Below the pieces are notes generated by a model. That model made no database searches, was not told the origin of the DNA, and worked only from the letters and a program-made list of their open reading frames with translations. A stretch of 64,000 bases of DNA, taken from the NCBI GenBank assembly GCA_011800155.1, contig CM022378.1:682001-746000 (forward strand), written 5' to 3'. Every line of letters starts with the position of its first letter. Within the stretch, counting starts at the first letter, position 1. This document shows, piece by piece, positions 47,600-64,000 of this stretch. The position numbers and the translations under genes are program-made. Source of the DNA: Flammulina velutipes. Lineage: Eukaryota; Basidiomycota; Agaricomycetes; Agaricales; Physalacriaceae.

Positions 47600-48745
47600 T
47601 CACGCCTCCCCTGTCCTGACCGTCTTCTTGCGCAAATGATCCAACACCCCCGTCATTGAATAAACCGCCTGATCCACCTTGGAAGAGAACCAATACGCCT
47701 TGAGGGATTTGAGTATCTCTTTTTCGCACCCCGGGACACCAAGCGCCTCGCACAACGCTCGGATTTCCATGACAGTGAATCCAAATGGAGTTGCCAATTC
47801 TGGATGATCAGAACGGTCCGTAGCGATATTGTGCCAAAATATGTCCAGTGGGTCATGCATTGTAAAGTTGCTCACGTTCTCGTCCCTACAACCACTGCCG
47901 AACAGGACGCCATGTTCGAAGAATCTCCTGAAGCATGCTAATGGAGAGATGAGATGCTTCTCGAGGATTGCCATGAAGCGGCCGTCATGGTGCGCACACA
48001 TATTCTGCACGTAGTCGTAATTGTCAATACACAGGAAAATGGTTTTCTTCTTGCCGCCTCCCAGGACTGACTGTTCATGGTCAAAAGAACGTCGTCAATG
48101 CAAGAAAGAACGAGCTTACGGCAAGTGTCTCTCCAAGAAGTGAGATATCAGCGACGCTGGAAAGCTCCTCTGGTAGTGGGGAACCCGGTATGAGAAGATC
48201 GCGAAACCTCAAGAACGATTTGAGTTCAGTGAAGATCATTTCCTTCAAAGAGGGAAGAAAGGCTTCGGGCGAAGAGATATCTAGGAGAGCCAAGTCGAAG
48301 GATAGGATGGGCAAATCACAGAACCAATGGTATTTGTAGAGCCATTGATCTTCGAGGAGGGCTTCGTTGGCATTCAGCTGTGTGTCGCCATAGACATCCA
48401 AGGCGAGTGGTGTGCGACTTTCGTCGTATCCGTGAAACAATTTGAGTGCAGATATCGTGGATGTCTTGCCGAAGCCAGGAGGGCGGTGGACGATAGGTAG
48501 ATGCGCTTTGACGTTAAGTGGCGAGACTGAACGTAATGCTTTTATAGCGAGGGATTTGTCGACCCAAGCGATCTTGTCGACTTGGGCAGCACATGGGAGG
48601 TTCACCCCAGCTCCTGGAACAGACTGACCAAAAGGTAAGTTCTAAACGCCAGAACTTGAACGAGGCTCACCAGATCCTTGATGAAGTCTGTAATTGGCAT
48701 AAACTCGCCATTTGTGCTACACATAACAGGCGGGAGAGAGGCCAT
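47600..48745 (-). CDS. AAA-ATPase-like protein (PF09820 type)
   Basis: Four exons from ATG 48743-48745 (MASLPPVMCSTNGEFMPITD) to TGA near 47600. Recognised parts are a domain start WVDKSLAIKALRSVSPLNVK, a Walker-A-like loop VHRPPGFGKTSTISALKLFH, YKYHWFCDLPILSFDLALLD, a Walker-B-like hydrophobic strand TIFLCIDNYDYVQNMC, and the sensor-like GVLFGSGCRDENVSNFTMHD. The C terminus ends TGVLDHLRKKTVRTGEA. The loop GFGKTS is a shortened P-loop typical of this family. Such proteins are expanded in mushrooms, often near kinases like FunK1, and their function is unknown. The usual C-terminal nuclease-like domain is absent. Confidence 0.65.
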
Positions 48746-48799
48746 ATTTTCGAAGGTTTAATGAGATAATAAATACGCGAGGGTAGGCTCATTCCATTT

Positions 48800-48985
48800 G
48801 CGATCCAAAGGTGGACGAGGAGACCATGGTGGTAAGGACGAAGTGATAAACATTGATCCAGCCTGACCCACTCATCCCCGAAGCCGTAGCATCATCCTGG
48901 ACGAGAAAACTCAGCACGGGGCGCCCGTAATTTTCGCCTGCGCTTGAATTAGCGCCTAATGAATAATGTCTGCGAACGGTCAAAG
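48800..48985 (-). pseudogene. Decayed relic of ABC transporter NBD2
   Basis: Minus strand reads GANSSAGEN ... VLSFLVQDDATAS, matching the ABC signature region of the gene at 52634-58558 (GANFSAGEK ... DEATSS). The nucleotide match includes the end of an intron (GTGCTGAGTTTTCTCGTCCAG against GTACTGAGTTTGTTTGTTCAG) followed by GATGATGCT against GATGAGGCT. About 60 bases of the exon are deleted. This is a DNA-level duplicate, not a spliced copy. Confidence 0.6.
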
Positions 48986-49057
48986 AAATAGTCGATTTTT
49001 GTACAATCTACACTTATGTAACAACGGGATTGAATACGAACAAGGAATGGTATATAG

Positions 49058-51853
49058 CTAAGGACTAGCCATGTTACGCTCCTCCGTGGTGTACGACACG
49101 GTAAGTGCAACATTATTAAAGGAGTACATCACGTTCAAAAACGAATCATACGTCACATAATCACCAAGAGTCTCATCATCGAAGGTGGCTGGTGTTTGAA
49201 GCATGGGTTTGGCACGGGGCTCTATAAAGCCAGTGGAAGGAGGGGGTACTGAAGGAACTTCAACAGGCTTCGACTTGATGATGTGAACACTCCTCGTCAT
49301 GAAACCATCAATGAAAAGCATCCAAAGCTCTCGAATCCAGACATGGAAACCGGCGAAAGTCTCATGCACTTGGTTGTAAGGTTCGGCACCTTCCCGCTTT
49401 GTTATACTGAATAAGGCCTCCTTGACTGAGTATAGTGTGCTCCATGACACATCACCATCAAACAAGCATTGAAAGGCGCGACAGAGCGGGGAAGATCAAT
49501 AATGCACCTTGCGGGGGGCTGGAGTGGTGTAGCGGGAGGAAGGAGCGGGCCAATGGGAAGGCAATGTCGACTGACGAGAACTAACATGACGCAAAAAAGA
49601 GACTCAAGGTCATGGCGATAAAGATGTTTGACATCGCCCCCGGGGTCGAGAAGCTCATGCGCCATGAACGGTGGAGTGCCAGTACGATGCAAAGACGTCG
49701 CTGTCCGCGCATCAAGATCACAGCGGTAAGATGACATGTCCATGTCGTTCAGAACTCCCCGGACAATGATGAGTGCTCCAATTTGGACGCGTCGGTACAT
49801 GATATTGCTCATACTGATATCACGATGGAGGATTTGCGGATGATCATAGAGCCATTTGTGACCTGTAAATAGGATTAGCTGGCGCCAAAGGAGACACCAA
49901 GTAAAAACTCACATTGGAGAATGTCCAGAAATACCTGGGCGATATCTTGAGCATCGCGTAGAGTGTCGATGTTGAAGAGTTGCTCTTGGATGTCGATCCG
50001 GAAAATGCGAGACTCGTACGGAAACGTTTGTCCGTTGACGTACGCACTCCCATCCAAGAAAGCCTGGAGACGATCCTTGAGCGAGCCAATTTTGATGGGG
50101 ACGTCTTCAGAGTAGATAAACTCGGGAAGACGACTGAGAACCCAGTGCTCGTCACCACCATATTTCTTCGCTGTGTCTTTGGCTGCGGTGACCATCTTGA
50201 ACTCGGAAACTCGCGTAGGGCTTGGTCGGGTTGATTTTATGACGACGACCTTGGACTCGTCATCGATGCGGACGGCACGCACGACGAGAGAGAGGCGCCC
50301 AACAATCCCAGCTTGGCGGTAAACAATGTCGAGCATCTTGTACTCATGCATCTTCGTTACCACCTTGAGACCCCACAAGATATTGCGCCAATGCATCTCG
50401 CCCTTCGAAAGTGTCCCATTCTTCTTCAACTGTTGCTCCAGGAACCCCATCGTTTGTGCAACTGGTCGGCGCCTTTCACGATATCGCGAAACCCACGATC
50501 CTCTGGTGACAACCTTCGGAGACCAACAAGCATGATTACGAACTGGCGCTGGCCTGCGACAGTAGCCATGTTGACGGCAGAAGAGTCGATGATAGCAGCG
50601 TCGTCGTAGAGTTTCATCTGGAAGCGTTCCCGATCAGCCAGGCTCATGATTAGATGAGAACGAAGGATGGTGAGGGAATTGACATCGAGGGCATAGCTTC
50701 CACACTGCACATGGACGTCCTGAAGTTTGCGAGATTGAAATAGGTCATCGTCGGCGACAGGTGGGGTGGAGCGAGGGGTGGAGCGAGGGGTGACGTGCTT
50801 GCTAGTTGTGCGAGGCGCCTTGCTTCCAGTGGGCCCCTTCGAGCGAGCGGAACGTTTCCTTTTGGATCCAGTCCCGTAGATACCAGAGCCATCTGCCTTG
50901 TCCTCATCTACCGAGTCGTCCTGTCTGGGACGTGACAAGTAGAAGTTCACCCGCTCGCGAGGACGTGGTGGCTGAGTTTTCTTCTGTTGACGCACGACAG
51001 GGGGACCATCCTTGGGATCGATGCCATCCGCCTTACCTTAAGTCAAAACTTTGTCAGTTGAATCCAACCGACAACGATGGCATTCACCTCCTTTGAGAAT
51101 TCGAGGGCATCCACGGCCATCGAACAGCGCTTTGCCCGTATCCCTGATCTCTTCAAGGTGCGGAACGCTGGCAACACCGATCATGGCATTTATAACATCG
51201 TAGTATGAATGATATTCCAGCAACGACTCGAAGCGTGCCATGAGTCCTGGACTGACACCAGCGTCAAATACGCCGTGAGTGATGCGCATAGGGTCAAAGG
51301 GCATGAAACGAAGAGATTCATCCTTGTGGTCCGGATCCTGAACGTCGAGAATGCTAAGCGCCCTGTTGTAGAGGTCGGCGCGAACGCTATAGAGCCGAGC
51401 CTCGACGTCTCCGTCCACTTCGCACATCTCGAGGTAGTCTTTCATGCGGAGCTGGAAGTCTGGGTCTGCCATGACTTTGCCCACTAGAGAAGAGTATTCC
51501 GTCAAGGTCTCCCATTCCCGGGGAACATTGAGAACGACGTGAAGGTAGTCGTCAAAATGCATGAAGACGCGCGCATTCTCCAGATCATCCACGACATCCT
51601 TGATGTACATCTTCCGAAAGTACTTTATCAGGTCTTCCCCCTGACCGTCCGCGAATTTGGCGCGGGACGGTGAACCGCGGTGCTGGTTGGGTGCACCATT
51701 CAGTTCTTGTGAGTCGAGAACACGCTGGGTATGAGAGCGGGTGTCGATAGAACGAGGAGACGGAGAAGGAGGGGATGGAGGCCCATAGACAACAGGTTCA
51801 GGCAGTGGATTGGTGGGAGGTACCAGTCGTTCCGAACGCCGAGGATTTGACAT
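49058..51853 (-). CDS. FunK1 fungal-type protein kinase
   Basis: From ATG 51851-51853 (MSNPRRSERLVPPTNPLPEP): a disordered Pro/Ser N terminus, a conserved helical domain (EDLIKYFRKMYIKDVVDDLE, LENARVFMHFDDYLHVVLNV, FMPFDPMRITHGVFDAGVSP), a Ser/Arg-rich linker with nuclear-signal-like KRKRSARSK, then the kinase core GRLSLVVRAVRIDDESKVVV, LQ CHKWLYDHPQILHRDISMSN, IMYR and GVLNDMDMSS (DFG position), RTGTPPFMAHELLDPGG and LYRHDLESLFCVMLVLVSRH. These are FunK1 hallmarks. The frame breaks near 50445-50448 (one more G in a G run joins HKRWG to FLEQQLKKNGTL) and possibly near 49475. A C-terminal tail ends EERNMASP at 49058. The family is expanded in Agaricomycetes with unknown substrates. Confidence 0.8.
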
Positions 51854-52633
51854 TTCTACAACACTGGCGGGGGATGAAAGAAAAGCGTAGAGCAGCATGC
51901 TGGGCCCAACGAGCTTATAAACGAATGACAATCGATAATACTTGGGCGCAATAGAGTCACTTTACCTTGTTAAGGTCCTTCAAGTCTGTGTTCAACGTTC
52001 AATTCCTAAATCAGCGCCTGGGTCCGGCATCACAAACAAGTATAAACCGACGGCATACGCCACATCTGCCTATTTCAGCTTTCGGTAAACAGGTACGTAG
52101 TGTTGAATACTGAATAAATACCCACTTAAACAATTCCCTTAACTATGTAGCCAGACATAGTTGGCGTTCGAACTATGCCTTGCCGATGATACTTATATCT
52201 CTACGAATTCTTGGTTCTTGAAGGTTCCCTCGTCGGTTTGATCTGAGCACACAGGTGGTTCAAAGGCGACATGCATACCCGGCCTCATGACTCGCGTCAC
52301 ATCGAAAGGATGGTCTCCGGTTGACAGGCTGCAGTGATACGAGCACTCCAGCACGTGATCGTATTCTTTCTGAGATCAGTAAATATATTGTGGCCTGGTG
52401 ATGGAGAATGTCTCCATTGTACGCACCGAAGTTAACATTCATCGTTCATATAGAGTAGTCCAAGGAGGAAAAGAGCAGTGGTGATCCGGCCTGACCCACT
52501 CACCTCCGAAGCGTGATGTTCATGTCGAGGTCAACAATAAATACAATGCATTGCAAGTAGATAGTCTGTGTCTATGTAAGTAACACCCACCATGTCCGTA
52601 AATTAAGATAATAGCCGATATAAAGTGAATTCA
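51854..52633. other. Intergenic with second ABC-related relic
   Basis: Around 52480-52520 the plus strand carries ATCCGGCCTGACCCACTCAC followed by CTCCGAAGC, very similar to ATCCAGCCTGACCCACTCAT followed by CCCCGAAGC at 48858-48886 in the other relic. Nothing else recognisable is present upstream of the FunK1 gene or downstream of the ABC gene. Confidence 0.5.
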
Positions 52634-58558
<5,925 letters not shown>

Positions 58559-59437
58559 GCTCGTCGTCGAACGCGAGTCAATGAGTCGCACAAGTCAAGC
58601 CGTGCATACTCGTTCTCGTTCACGGTTCCCCGGCATCCCCAGGAACGAATGACGAGGCCCGGATTTGTGCCGAAGGCTGACGTTGCTACGCCCAAAATAG
58701 AGTAATAACATGTGGCGCGGTTTGGTCACGAAACAACGCGTTTTGAATCGCATTTCTTTCTTTCTTCTGGAGTTGTAGCTCGGTGGCAGGACGGAAAACA
58801 ATTAAGCGGGAATCAAATGTCGCAATTGGCATTTCAATTCAAATGATGGTATAGTTGCACGTGATTGCATTCTCAGAACGCGTTGATTCTGAACGCTCAC
58901 GCGTTAACGTTCACGGCTCGTTATTCACTAACAGTTGAAGGAAGTAGTTCTGATAAGTGAACAAGTTCTCTCTGGTGCCCGTCGACTCTCTGAAACCTTT
59001 CCGACAGAACGCGTAATATGTCGGGTGTAACAAAGCGACAGACGATAGAGCCTCCCAGTGTCCAGATAGTGGCGTTACAGTAGTAGCAGTGGTTTCAAGT
59101 CATGCAATATATCCCGGTATAAGTAATAAACGACAGTATCATGTTGAAGGATTGTGGCGCAGGATTAACGGATCAATGGATCATGTTTATGGGCACGAGT
59201 TGGCTCAACCCACTCCAGATGAGTTGAACTTGGTTCTGACAGTGACTCCTGACTTCCTTTCAATCAACCATTACGATTCAATTGTCATATGACAGACTCT
59301 GCCGGGCCTTCCGCTTTTCGACTAAATTCACACTTCGTGTGATACTTTCCTCTGTCATTGGTAATGGACACCATGAGGCTGGCGCCTACGAACATTTGTA
59401 CTTGGCTCCCACCCACCCCACACCCTACTGTACAACT
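58559..59437. other. Intergenic, no recognised gene
   Basis: Shared upstream region of the ABC transporter (minus) and the third RING gene (plus), about 880 bases. Short frames only. Confidence 0.45.
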
Positions 59438-60215
59438 ATGCCCCTCCAGGTTTCCTCTGCCAGCTTCTGCGACATCTGCTACGACTCTTACTCTGTCGCG
59501 CACCGCAAATCGCCCCACGTCCTCCCCTCGTGTGGACACATATTTTGCAAAGAGTATGCCTTACATCGCGATCGTACTACAGCAGACAATTGAGCTAACG
59601 TTAACTTTCCAGTTGCTTGCTTTCGGTAACACCATCCATGTGTCCCTTGTGCCGCCAGCCTTTCCGGGTCAACGAAATCTTGAAACTACAGCTGAACATT
59701 TCGTCTGGCGCAGGGCAGAATCAAGCGCTTGGCGAGGGTGTTCATGTATCGCGCAGTGCTTATATAATTGAAGGAGACAAGAGCCAACTAAATCTGATTC
59801 ACCAGGCATTACATGCCATGGATATGCAATCGGATGAGGTATGGGAAGATGTGGTGAACACCCTCGAGGGGGCAGACCAGGCGGGCGAGGTATGTCAGAT
59901 TCGCTGAGTCTTCTAGAAAATATTGATGCCAGAATTTAGGAAATTACCACCGTCAGACAAGTCATTGAGCTCTGGGAGTTGGCTACCCGCTATGAGCATC
60001 TATACGAGCTTGAAAAAGAGCGCTCGGCTGTGTTGCGTCGACAACTACAGGAAGCAAAAAGGTCAGTATACTTTGACGTTCTTCTTTGTACTAGTAGTAG
60101 CACCTAACTTTCGACCGATAGGCTCAGAAGATACGCCAATGAAGACCCTACTATACAGGGCATGCGAGTGTTATTTCGGGAACTCAATCCAAGCTGGGGT
60201 CCAGGAGCGCGTTGA
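59438..60215 (+). CDS. RING-finger coiled-coil protein (copy 3)
   Basis: ATG 59438 gives PLQVSSASF, then RING CDICYDSYSVAHRK ... CGHIFCKDCLLSV ... CPLCRQPFRV with an intron inside the domain after FCKD. It continues with NEILKLQLNISSGAGQNQAL, a helical region (LNLIHQALHAMDMQSDEVWE, DVVNTLEGADQAGE), then EITTVRQVIELWELATRYEH, LYELEKERSAVLRRQLQEAK and ends VLFRELNPSWGPGAR at 60213-60215. Four exons with clean phases. Same layout as the RING genes at 23951 and 37313; the intron position within the RING is shared by all three, so they are one family. Predicted ubiquitin ligase, substrate unknown. Confidence 0.8.
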
Positions 60216-60321
60216 AGAGTGCCGATCGATATCTGTTGCAACATTGATCAAATTATGACGTGAAATGATATACAGACTTCGATTGTACAGTGTGGGGAAA
60301 CATACACATTCGGTGGGTGTA

Positions 60322-61629
60322 TCAATGAACATATGGCAGATCTAGACTCGCGGAAGTGTAATAGAGGGTGCCCAAGATAAACAAGAGAACGACCAACCAC
60401 CACCGGTTCCCGCCTAGACCGTCCTTGGGTGGACCTCTTGCACCAGCGACATCAATTTCGAGAACCTCCTGGGGAGCAAGATCTACACGTGGTAGTAAGT
60501 ACACCATTAGTCGGTGAGAATCAGACATACTAATCTTCCCAGCATGCAAATATCCGTCCAACCGCGATTTTTTTGAGCTTGAGCTAGTATAGACTAAGAG
60601 ACTCGTGTTGCGGACCGGAATAGAGAGAATGCTCACGTCACGACAACAGCCTTCTTTGCCTTGGCCCAAGCAAGCAGGATTTGGTCAGGAGTGACACTGT
60701 ACTTTGTAGCGAGCCTAGCGATCGGCTCGTCGACGGGGCCACCGGGAAGCGTTGTTATTGGGCTGCATGACAAGTTAGACGGACAAGACATGATGAAGAG
60801 GATAATATTGACATGAGTGAACTATATCCCTCAATGACTATCCCCGCTTTTTGGCAAAACTCAATGGTGGGAAGTTGCTGGGCATAAACGTATGGTTGCA
60901 ACATAATCTATCAGTGGTCGTCAGAAAAACGCGCCAAGGTTTGGTATAGATACGCACTTGGTTTGCGGCTGGTACGACTTTGGCTGAGGCGAGCAAGATG
61001 GACAGGTCCTTGACACCAAAGTTGCTGACACCGATGCTCCTGTATGCGGATCGTATCTTTGAATTGAGAAGGATGGAGGGAGCTCACTTGGCGAGCCCTT
61101 GCGCCTGTATGTCTTCCATTTCCTTCCAGGCGGTTGGGATATCTGGGACGGCTAATCGAGGGTGGTGAATGAGGTAGAGGTCGACATATGCCAAGCCTAA
61201 CTGGTGCAGATATTAGGATACGCGCGCGACGTATATGCAACACGAACGTTGGCAAGGCTGTTCTTAATGGATTCTTTGATGCTCAGTCCATCGCGGCCAG
61301 AGAATTTGGTCGTGATGAACAAATCCGAGCGAGCGAGGCCACTTTCGCGAATGGCGGTCCCAGCCTCCGTTTCGTTCCCATATGCCTGTGCTGTATCTGT
61401 GAAGGCTTAGATGACTGTGATGTATGTTACTGGTGTACGCACCGATGTGGCTAAAGCCTACAGAGATAGCTTGGTCTACTTGAGTTATCGGCGCGTCTCC
61501 ATTGCCCATTTTCCACGTCCCGAAGGCGATGCTGGGAATGGTATGCCCTGTGAAGCGGCGTTGGTTTGTAGATAGCTTGAAGTAAATGCGACGTACCGGT
61601 CTTCACGTCGAGCAGCAGCTAGGCAGCAT
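60322..61629 (-). CDS. Aldo-keto reductase with C-terminal membrane anchor
   Basis: Reduces carbonyls with NAD(P)H. The conserved frame reads [40 protein letters not shown] (catalytic Asp and Tyr), [11 protein letters not shown] (Lys), [15 protein letters not shown] (His) and [20 protein letters not shown], then [57 protein letters not shown] and [20 protein letters not shown]. All four catalytic residues are present. After the usual end of the barrel comes [20 protein letters not shown] followed by [19 protein letters not shown], a hydrophobic tail likely to anchor the enzyme in a membrane. ATG 61627-61629 is the likely start, but a base is missing between it and LLLDVK. TGA at 60322-60324. 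Confidence 0.8.
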
Positions 61630-61941
61630 TTATAACCCATACTCTTCTTAATAGTTGCTTCAGTTTGGAAGAATATAAGGAGTTACAGGTAATTACCCGT
61701 GACTACGCCACAAAATTTAGCTTCCGGCCGCCCGACTCCGTGCCGAGTAATTGATCCGTTGATCCGTTTATTTTTGCGCCACCGTTGTTCATGTTGCCAG
61801 TGGTATTCTTTGACTCACAAATCAAGTTCAATTTGAAGTACCAAAAAGGATTGAACTATTTTCTCTATCATATCACCTGCATGGCGCTGCCGTGACATAC
61901 ATTCCTTTGTCTTTGTCATTTATAGGCACCAAAACAGATCA
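61630..61941. other. Intergenic, shared upstream region
   Basis: About 310 bases between the divergent aldo-keto reductase and pseudokinase genes; no gene seen. Confidence 0.5.
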
Positions 61942-64000
61942 ATGTTTGAGTGCCAATCATCTCTTCCACTTACATCCATGAGCGCGGTGCTCACAAGCTA
62001 TCAAATACCGCTCATCGATGGCGAAATCATCCAATTCGACAAACAAAACCCTCTCGGAAGAGCAAGACATGGCGCTGTATTCAGAGGGTTTACTGGTGGA
62101 AGAAATGTTGCTGTGAAGGTTATTCCAGAGCAAGTCTCTCCCATGGTGCGTCTTAGAGCTTGGCATGCTGCGCGCGCTCACAAGATACCGTTTCCTTCAG
62201 GACTTTGTTGAGGCCGTGAAGAGCCTGAACGATCTGGATCATCCCAACATCGCAGAAATCATCGGTGCCAGCGATCCGAATGCTGAGATAACTTGTCTCG
62301 TGTCCGAGTATTATCACTTTGGGAACATTAGCGACTATCTCGATGCATACCCCCACGCTGACCGTCCGAAATTAGTTCGTCTATTATCCTTTGATTCGTC
62401 TTTGACCGTCTTGACAGTCCTACAACAGGTTCAGCAAGTAGCTTCAGGAATGGCACATCTACATTCCAAAGTACGCACCGCTACCAATCTGTCTTTCATA
62501 TCACCGTCTTACTATGTCTTAGAGCAACATCATTCACGGAAATCTGCGGCCATCCAATATCCTCATCGACGACCAAGGCAATGCACGCGTATCTGAAAGC
62601 AATCTGGCAAAGCTGAATCCGAGCAAGAACCCAGACGCTCATCGATACCACAGTCCTGAAGCCTGGAAAGGAGTGCGTTCCTTTATTATCATCTATGCTA
62701 ATATTCTAATGGCATGACAGACATTATCGAAGCCCGCCGACGTGTTTGCCTTTGCCATGACTTCGCTCGAGGTTCGTTTCTCTTTGTTTCTCTCTCATAT
62801 CCATTTATCATATTTTAGGTTTTCACAGGAACCATGCCCTGGGGGATGTTGTCCGAAAAACATGTCTACCAACTGATCGTCTACGAGAATGCACGACCAG
62901 ATCGACCAGAGCCAGACATTGAGGCCCAAGTAGGCCTCACGACCGACCTGTGGAACATAATCGAGAATGCATGGCACCCCGAAGCGCGCGTACGACCGAG
63001 CTTCAACATAATATCTCGCCTCTTGGCCAAGATCAACAGCGACAGACCTATTGCGAGCCAAGGAGTGGATTCACAGTTGGCTAGCATGACCATCACTAGC
63101 CCTCATGGCACTGAAACCCAACTGGGAAGGCAACCAACCTCTTCAGATACAGACCAATCTGTACCTCCTCCTTATGAAGTGACTGCGGTGCCACCCAATC
63201 TTATGGCACCAAGTATGTCTCCCAGAGCTTCTACCTCCTCGCGAGATGATTGGGCAGAAGCCAATCTTTATCCTCATTCACCTAAACAAGCCTCTATTTC
63301 GTTACCTTCCCGCGCTGGATCGACTTCGGCGGCTTCTCATCGTTCGTCTCTCGGAGGTCAGCAATTCGACTTTATTATCATGGCCGTCGTTGAACGGTAT
63401 TCTTATAGATGCGTCGTCCATACGGTCCTCTCAAGATCCTCACAAATCCACGCAAGCGTCTCGTTTGGCCAACAGCTTTAGAATGTCAAACGCCCAACCA
63501 CAACCTTTGTCTGCTCCAATCCCAGGACTCGGCAGCGGTGATACGTCCTCTGTCTGGGAACACAATAGTGTCAGTGACCGGCGGAGGACGTTGAATGATG
63601 CTCGTTCGAGTTGGAATGGCCAGCCAAACATTTCTAGGCTAAAAACTATTCAGTCCGTTCATCGTGAGTGGCTTCGCTCGACTTCCGTGATTGTGACTTA
63701 CACCCCGGATTTGCAGAGCAACGAAACGCTGTACTTTTGGCCGGCGCCCTTCAAACCGAAGTCGAATCGACTCGTAATACAGATGCTATAGACGGATGTC
63801 TAGCACAGATACAGCGACTGGCGCTTCAATCAGACAAGGATGCTGAGAAGCTCGTAACAGCTGGAGTCATACCCACCCTCATTCGGCTGCTGAAGATACG
63901 GACGTCCGATCTGGATGGGTTAGAGGTTGTCCTGGTCACCCTAGGGCTCCTATCCTACGACTCGATTAGTGCCAATACCGTGTTTCGCACGAACACTACG
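61942..64000 (+). CDS. Pseudokinase with armadillo repeat (partial at right edge)
   Basis: ATG 61942 (alternative 61978) leads to YQIPLIDGEIIQFDKQNPLG then RARHGAVFRGFTGGRNVAVK (the glycine loop and the VAVK lysine are present), FVEAVKSLNDLDHPNIAEII and LVSEYYHFGNISDYLDAYPH. NIIHGNLRPSNILIDDQGNA follows, where the catalytic HRD aspartate is replaced (HGN), then RVSESNLAKLNP, where DFG is replaced (SESN). SPEAWKG and KPADVFAFAMTSLEVFTGTM look kinase-like. After the kinase fold comes a Ser/Pro-rich linker and, near 63720-64000, an armadillo-type helical repeat (QIQRLALQSDKDAEKLVTAG, VIPTLIRLLKIR, LDGLEVVLVTLGLLSYDS). Loss of both catalytic aspartates suggests a scaffold rather than an enzyme. 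TKL-like in overall pattern. The 3' end lies beyond the window. Confidence 0.75.

Overview
This looks like nuclear DNA of a mushroom-forming basidiomycete (Agaricomycetes). Genes are split by many introns of about 45-60 bases with GT...AG ends. The gene content includes families typical of that class: Plavaka and tnp2-type CACTA transposases, a Helitron-associated DUF6570 protein, a FunK1 fungal kinase, an AAA-ATPase-like protein, a DUF6593 protein and several RING proteins. There is no bacterial-style operon, rRNA or CRISPR. All assignments come from reading translations by eye, and splice sites were inferred by hand.

Left part (1-17 kb) mixes mobile elements with damaged or truncated genes. 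It starts with a Plavaka transposase remnant (1-1012). Then come a Sos7-like kinetochore gene with two frameshifts (2632-3780), a chimera of a phosphodiesterase 5' end with 3' exons of an unrecognised gene (4012-5293), a 3'-truncated Hus1 (5312-5882), two tandem RPA32-type genes (6181-9028), a tnp2 transposase (9440-11018), a DUF6570 Helitron protein (11574-13127), a broken CUE/ASCC2-like fragment beside a truncated divergent gene (14151-15743), an NmrA-like fragment and a PHO80-type cyclin. Several conserved genes change reading frame by one base, often in short homopolymers. This means either local gene decay or uncorrected indels in the assembly.

Middle (17-46 kb) is mostly intact. It holds a membrane-anchored coiled-coil protein, a 1.36-kb element bounded by 53-bp inverted repeats, a coiled-coil protein, DUF6593, a RING protein, a SET-domain protein, a small protein built by exon-plus-intron duplication, a large BEACH-WD40 gene (27.1-34.7 kb), Sec61 beta, a second RING protein with a 4-base exon, a divergent pair of small paralogues, a VAMP7-like R-SNARE, a glycerol-3-phosphate/DHAP acyltransferase, a MITE-like element and two small genes.

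Right part (46-64 kb) holds a PhzF-family enzyme, an AAA-ATPase-like protein, a FunK1 kinase, a Yor1/MRP-type ABC transporter with two decayed relics nearby, a third RING protein, an aldo-keto reductase with a C-terminal membrane anchor, and a pseudokinase with an armadillo repeat that runs off the end. Trafficking and membrane genes recur (BEACH, Sec61 beta, VAMP7, acyltransferase, ABC transporter), but I see no cluster with one shared pathway. I did not find a convincing new system; the best leads are the inverted-repeat element, the mosaic left arm and the small paralogous protein families.
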